Positions 60,988-64,000 of a DNA stretch of 64,000 nt are shown piece by piece. The notes below the pieces were generated by a model. It was not told the DNA's origin and did no database searches. It saw only the letters and a program-made list of their open reading frames with translations. The DNA is from Desulfosudis oleivorans (GTDB lineage Bacteria > Desulfobacterota > Desulfobacteria > Desulfobacterales > SURF-7). A program made the translations under genes and the position numbers. The stretch is from NCBI GenBank assembly GCA_020723325.1, contig DYJD01000002.1, forward strand, positions 1 to 64,000, read 5' to 3'. How positions within the stretch are numbered: position 1 is the first letter of the stretch; each line of letters starts with the position of its first letter.

Positions 60988-61527
60988 ATGAAAAGCCGCT
61001 ATAAAATCCACGACCCAAGCAATTCGCAATTCCACTTCATCACCTCAACCATCATTGAATGGCTGCCGGTATTCACCTGTCAGGAGCATTTTGATATCAT
61101 CATCCGGAATCTGGCATTTTACAGAAAACAGAACCAAATTAAAATTTACGCTTATGTGATCATGGAAAACCACCTTCACCTGATTGTGTCCGGACCGGAC
61201 CTGCCTGGCACCATTCGATCCTTGAAGAGTTATACGGCAAAGCAGTTGTTGGACAGTATCCAGGAAAAGCAAATGGTCTGGCTGCTCAATCAGCTCGAAT
61301 ACTACAAGGCCAGACATAAAAAATCTTCCCAGTATCAGGTCTGGCAGGAAGGCTATCATCCTCAGCAGATAACGAGTGAGGCGACGTTGCGGCAAAAAGT
61401 GGAATACATTCATTACAATCCGGTGCGGCGGGGATATGTGAAAAGGCCGGAGCATTGGCGGTATTCAAGTGCCGAAGAGATTCTTATGAAGACAGATGGA
61501 GAATTAAAGGTGGATCTCATGCATTAG
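60988..61527 (+). CDS. REP-associated tyrosine transposase (RAYT, Y1 family)
   Basis: 179 aa. The metal-binding HUH pair is in YVIMENHLHLIVSGPD (about 57-72). The catalytic tyrosine is likely Tyr 106/107 in QLEYYKARH. The conserved YIHYNPVRRGYVKRPEHWRY block (152-171) completes the IS200/IS605-related fold. RAYTs cut and join single-stranded REP hairpins and are usually domesticated. Inverted REP pairs on both sides show the link here directly. Confidence 0.92.
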   Translation: MKSRYKIHDPSNSQFHFITSTIIEWLPVFTCQEHFDIIIRNLAFYRKQNQIKIYAYVIMENHLHLIVSGPDLPGTIRSLKSYTAKQLLDSIQEKQMVWLLNQLEYYKARHKKSSQYQVWQEGYHPQQITSEATLRQKVEYIHYNPVRRGYVKRPEHWRYSSAEEILMKTDGELKVDLMH

Positions 61528-61532
61528 GTGTT

Positions 61533-61582
61533 GGAAACTGGGGTTTCCGGGCAAGGGGTTCCCAAGCTAGGGCTTGGGAACC
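61533..61582 (-). repeat. REP pair right of RAYT (family B, inverted)
   Basis: GGAAACTGGGGTTTCC (61533-61548), then GGGCAAGG, then GGTTCCCAAGC / GCTTGGGAACC (61557-61582). Order and orientation are the mirror image of the left pair, including the GGGCAAGG / CCTTGCCC joiner. Confidence 0.85.
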
Positions 61583-61707
61583 AGAGAGAGCGGGGCCTGA
61601 TTACGAGAGGGGAGCTGAGAATAGGGTAAAATGAGCGATTGGGAAACAAAAAAAAGCCGATTGAACAGAAATGTTACAACCTGGAAAATCGGAGGTAGGA
61701 AAAAAAT

Positions 61708-63342
61708 ATGCATACAACCATAGAGCAGCTACACGCCTTAATGACAACAGAGGAAAGCGAACACATCGAATTTAAAAAGGCAACCATCCAGTTCGACTCT
61801 GATAAACTGACCCGGTATTGTGTTGCGATGGCAAATGAAGGCGGAGGGAAGATTGTTTTTGGTGTTTCCGATAAAAAGCCACGCAAGGTTATTGGCACTA
61901 TGGAATACCCCAATATTGAAAAAACCAAAAAGCAGTTACTGGACCGATTGCATCTTCGGATAGATATAGAGGAAATAGCCCATCCCGATGGGCGTGTGGT
62001 CATTATCCATGTTCCATCGCGACCCATCGGCAGACCGATGGAATATCACGGGGCGTATTGGATGCGTAGTGGTGAATCGCTTGTTCCCATGACACCTGAA
62101 AAACTCCAGCAAATTTTTGCGGAAGCGGAACCTGATTTTTCCGCTCAGGTCTGTAAAAAAGCGAATTTTGATGATCTTGAACCAAATGCGATTGAGTTGT
62201 TTCGAGAAAAATGGCGCAAACGTTCGGGGAATCAGGGGCTTTCCATGCTATCTACCCGCCAACTTCTTGAAGACGCGGAATTAACGGTGGACGGGGAAAT
62301 CACTAATGCAGCCCTGATTCTTTTTGGAACCAGAAAAGGACTTGGCCGTTATTTGGCCCAATCTGAAGTTGTCTTTGAATATCGTTCCAGTGAAACCTCG
62401 CTTGCCTTTCAACAGCGAAAAGAATACCGGGAAGGTTTTTTTTCCTATCAGGATGATTTGTGGCAAACCATCAATCTCCGAAATGACAATCATCAATATC
62501 AAGATGGCTTGTTTATGCTTTCCATTCCGACCTTCAGTGAAAGTGTGATTCGGGAAGCCATTCTGAATGCCGTGAGCCATCGGGATTATCGATTGGCCGG
62601 GTCTGTGTTCATCCGGCAATATCCAAAACGAATAGAGCTGATAAGCCCTGGTGGATTCCCGCCGGGTATAACGGCTGAGAATATTTTATGGAAACAATAC
62701 CCTCGTAACCGTCGTATCGCAGAGGTGTTTTCAAAGTGCGGATTGGTGGAGAGATCGGGCCAGGGAGCAAATCGAATGTTTGAACAATGCGCACGCGAGA
62801 GCAAGCTTCCACCTGACTTTTCCGGAACAGATGACTACCAGGTTTTTCTCACATTATATGGCGAAGTGCGAGATATCAACTTCTTAAAATTTTTGGAAAA
62901 AATTGGCCTTGAAAAACAGGTATCGTTTGATAGCTCTGATTTTATTCTTCTGGATTTAATCAACCGGGATATGCAGCAGCCACAATGGGCCAGGCAACGC
63001 GCCTCCATTTTACGAAAATTGGGTATCATTGAATATGTGAATAAAAAATACATGCTCTCCCGCAAATTTTATGAATTTGCCGATAAGCGCGGCGCCTACA
63101 CAAGGAAGCGTGGATTAGATAGAAATACAAACAAGCAACTCTTGCTGCAACACATCCACGATAACAAAAAATCAGGGAGCAAACTTCGGGATTTGCATGA
63201 TGTATTGCCAACGCTGACAAAACACCAAGTCCAGAAATTATTGGCTGAGTTGAAAAGAGAAAATCTGGTTAATATATCCGGGAAAACCAGCTCAGCAAAA
63301 TGGTTCCCGCGCCAAACAGCAAATGGCAAGGAATCGGCGTAA
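61708..63342 (+). CDS. Schlafen/AlbA_2-domain ATP-binding protein
   Basis: 544 aa. The N-terminal AlbA_2 (Schlafen-like) domain shows EHIEFKKATIQFDSDKLTRY and ANEGGGKIVFGVSDKKPR, with the trailing YHGAYWMRSGESLVPMTP. A central GHKL-type ATP site has REAILNAVSHRDY and ERSGQGANRMFEQ. The C-terminus is winged-helix-like (LRDLHDVLPTLTKHQVQKLL). Such proteins act as regulators or in anti-phage defence; which applies is not clear here. GGAGG precedes the ATG. It lies directly after the RAYT/REP unit. Confidence 0.88.
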   Translation: MHTTIEQLHALMTTEESEHIEFKKATIQFDSDKLTRYCVAMANEGGGKIVFGVSDKKPRKVIGTMEYPNIEKTKKQLLDRLHLRIDIEEIAHPDGRVVIIHVPSRPIGRPMEYHGAYWMRSGESLVPMTPEKLQQIFAEAEPDFSAQVCKKANFDDLEPNAIELFREKWRKRSGNQGLSMLSTRQLLEDAELTVDGEITNAALILFGTRKGLGRYLAQSEVVFEYRSSETSLAFQQRKEYREGFFSYQDDLWQTINLRNDNHQYQDGLFMLSIPTFSESVIREAILNAVSHRDYRLAGSVFIRQYPKRIELISPGGFPPGITAENILWKQYPRNRRIAEVFSKCGLVERSGQGANRMFEQCARESKLPPDFSGTDDYQVFLTLYGEVRDINFLKFLEKIGLEKQVSFDSSDFILLDLINRDMQQPQWARQRASILRKLGIIEYVNKKYMLSRKFYEFADKRGAYTRKRGLDRNTNKQLLLQHIHDNKKSGSKLRDLHDVLPTLTKHQVQKLLAELKRENLVNISGKTSSAKWFPRQTANGKESA

Positions 63343-63390
63343 GTTTGGCGTAAGTTTGGCGTAAGTTTGGCGTAAGTTTGGCGTAAGTAT
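63336..63390 (+). repeat. Five tandem 11-bp repeats
   Basis: GGCGTAAGTTT occurs four times in a row, then GGCGTAAGTAT. The first unit contains the TAA stop codon of the Schlafen-like gene. A looser copy, GGCGCAAGTTG, lies near 63467. The unit length (11 bp) is close to one helical turn. Confidence 0.9.
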
Positions 63391-63619
63391 GATTTTAACC
63401 ATAAATATTTATATGGGTTATGCCAATATCCGTTATTATAACCATGGCATTTATCAGCATTAGTTCGGCGCAAGTTGAACATATTTTAGACTGGAACGGT
63501 TAGCGAACCCATTGGATGTGACCATGGAAAATGCGCGAATTGCGGTAAAAGAATATTGATGTCATTCAAAAAGAGGCAGAAGTTATCGTATAATGATAAT
63601 AACGATCATCGATACCGCC

Positions 63620-63643
63620 CCCGATAGGCTTATCGGGTTTCTT
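63620..63643 (+). terminator. Possible terminator at the Schlafen / quinone-reductase junction
   Basis: CCCGATA, loop GGCT, TATCGGG, then TTTCTTC on the plus strand. The stem overlaps the stop codon of the minus-strand gene. The T run is broken, so this is a weak call. Confidence 0.3.
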
Positions 63644-64000
63644 CATCCGCCGGAAAATATCGCCCCACAACCTCCCGCACCTGTTCCAGCCAGGCCCGGC
63701 GCTGTTCGGGCGTGCTGGTGACGATCACACCAAAGGTCTTGCGATAAAAGGTGGTAACACCGCACAGACCAAATATGCAGTTCCGCCAGATGGTTTCCAA
63801 GGGATCGCCGAACACGTTCAGCTCCCGTTCCGCGACCGTGTTGGAAGTGTTGAAAACACAGACGGCCCGGGCCTTCAGCAAGCCCACCGGCACTCCTTCG
63901 CCGCTGTCACCGTCCTCAAAGCGGTAGGCAACCCCTGGACGTATCACCCGGTCCACCCAACCCTTGAGAATGGCAGGCGGCTGGCCCCACCAATTGGGGT
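63630..64000 (-). CDS. NAD(P)H:quinone oxidoreductase / KefF-type flavoprotein (partial, 5' end outside)
   Basis: The C-terminal ~122 residues are visible, entering from the right edge. The block WWGQPPAILKGWVDRVIRPG and GVAYRFED is diagnostic of the flavodoxin_2 family (MdaB, KefF, NQO1-like), which reduces quinones or nitro compounds with FMN or FAD. LLKARAVCVFNTSNTV continues the fold and FGLCGVTTFYRKTFG follows. TAA at 63630-63632 ends it. It converges on the Schlafen-like gene. Confidence 0.88.
   Translation of the reverse strand, partial: PNWWGQPPAILKGWVDRVIRPGVAYRFEDGDSGEGVPVGLLKARAVCVFNTSNTVAERELNVFGDPLETIWRNCIFGLCGVTTFYRKTFGVIVTSTPEQRRAWLEQVREVVGRYFPADEETR

Noticed and set aside
63336-63390. 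CRISPR array
   Set aside because: The 11-bp units are directly adjacent with no spacers.

Overview
The window is a chromosome piece of moderately high G+C, most likely from an anaerobic Desulfobacterota (Desulfobacterales-like) bacterium. This is inferred from gene content: a CooC/AcsF-type nickel ATPase beside a corrinoid-activator-like protein, a Tat-exported molybdopterin reductase with Fe-S and NrfD partners, FmdE-type and molybdopterin-binding maturation genes, many PAS and sigma54 regulators, and REP-like intergenic repeats. No rRNA, CRISPR array or prophage was seen.

Region 1 (1-3140) is AT-richer than the rest and carries the distal end of an integron gene-cassette array. It has small orphan ORFs, all on +, separated by attC recombination sites. 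Cassette ends can be placed almost to the base, because the R'' box of an attC complements the first bases of its own cassette. The integrase would lie left of the window. The array stops about 560 bp before a tRNA-Asn gene.

Region 2 (3.1-20 kb) is housekeeping: tRNA-Asn, aspS-hisS, panB, a DUF2520 oxidoreductase, a PreP-like M16C protease, rsmA, ihfA, a pseudo-receiver/TPR protein, yhbY, a UvrD/Rep helicase, a B12-binding radical SAM protein and an O-methyltransferase.

Region 3 (20-35.6 kb) is regulatory and transport/resistance: a PAS histidine kinase; a TetR-controlled ABC / LolA-like / outer-membrane-protein export module; two divergent ArsR regulators, then small thioredoxin, ArsP-like permease, ACR3, exported thioredoxin and a CcdA-like protein; a hipBA toxin-antitoxin pair; and a TauE/SafE exporter beside a truncated, inverted relative of itself.

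Region 4 (35.6-48.2 kb) is a respiratory island. On the minus strand lie a receiver-like protein, a four-cluster Fe-S protein, an NrfD membrane subunit, a 1081-residue molybdopterin reductase (tetrathionate/arsenate/polysulfide reductase type), an FmdE protein and a molybdopterin-binding protein. A porin and a two-gene regulator (PhnD-like lipoprotein plus membrane-anchored sigma54 activator) follow.

Region 5 (48.6-64 kb) holds a thiolase-like protein, a decayed ABC transporter, a UbiB-type kinase, a phasin-like protein and an acyl-CoA dehydrogenase. Next comes a tight operon (CooC-like ATPase, PrmA-like methyltransferase, MBL hydrolase, Sir2, ferredoxin-less RACo-like activator), a REP-flanked RAYT transposase, a Schlafen/AlbA_2 ATPase ending in 11-bp tandem repeats, and a partial quinone reductase.
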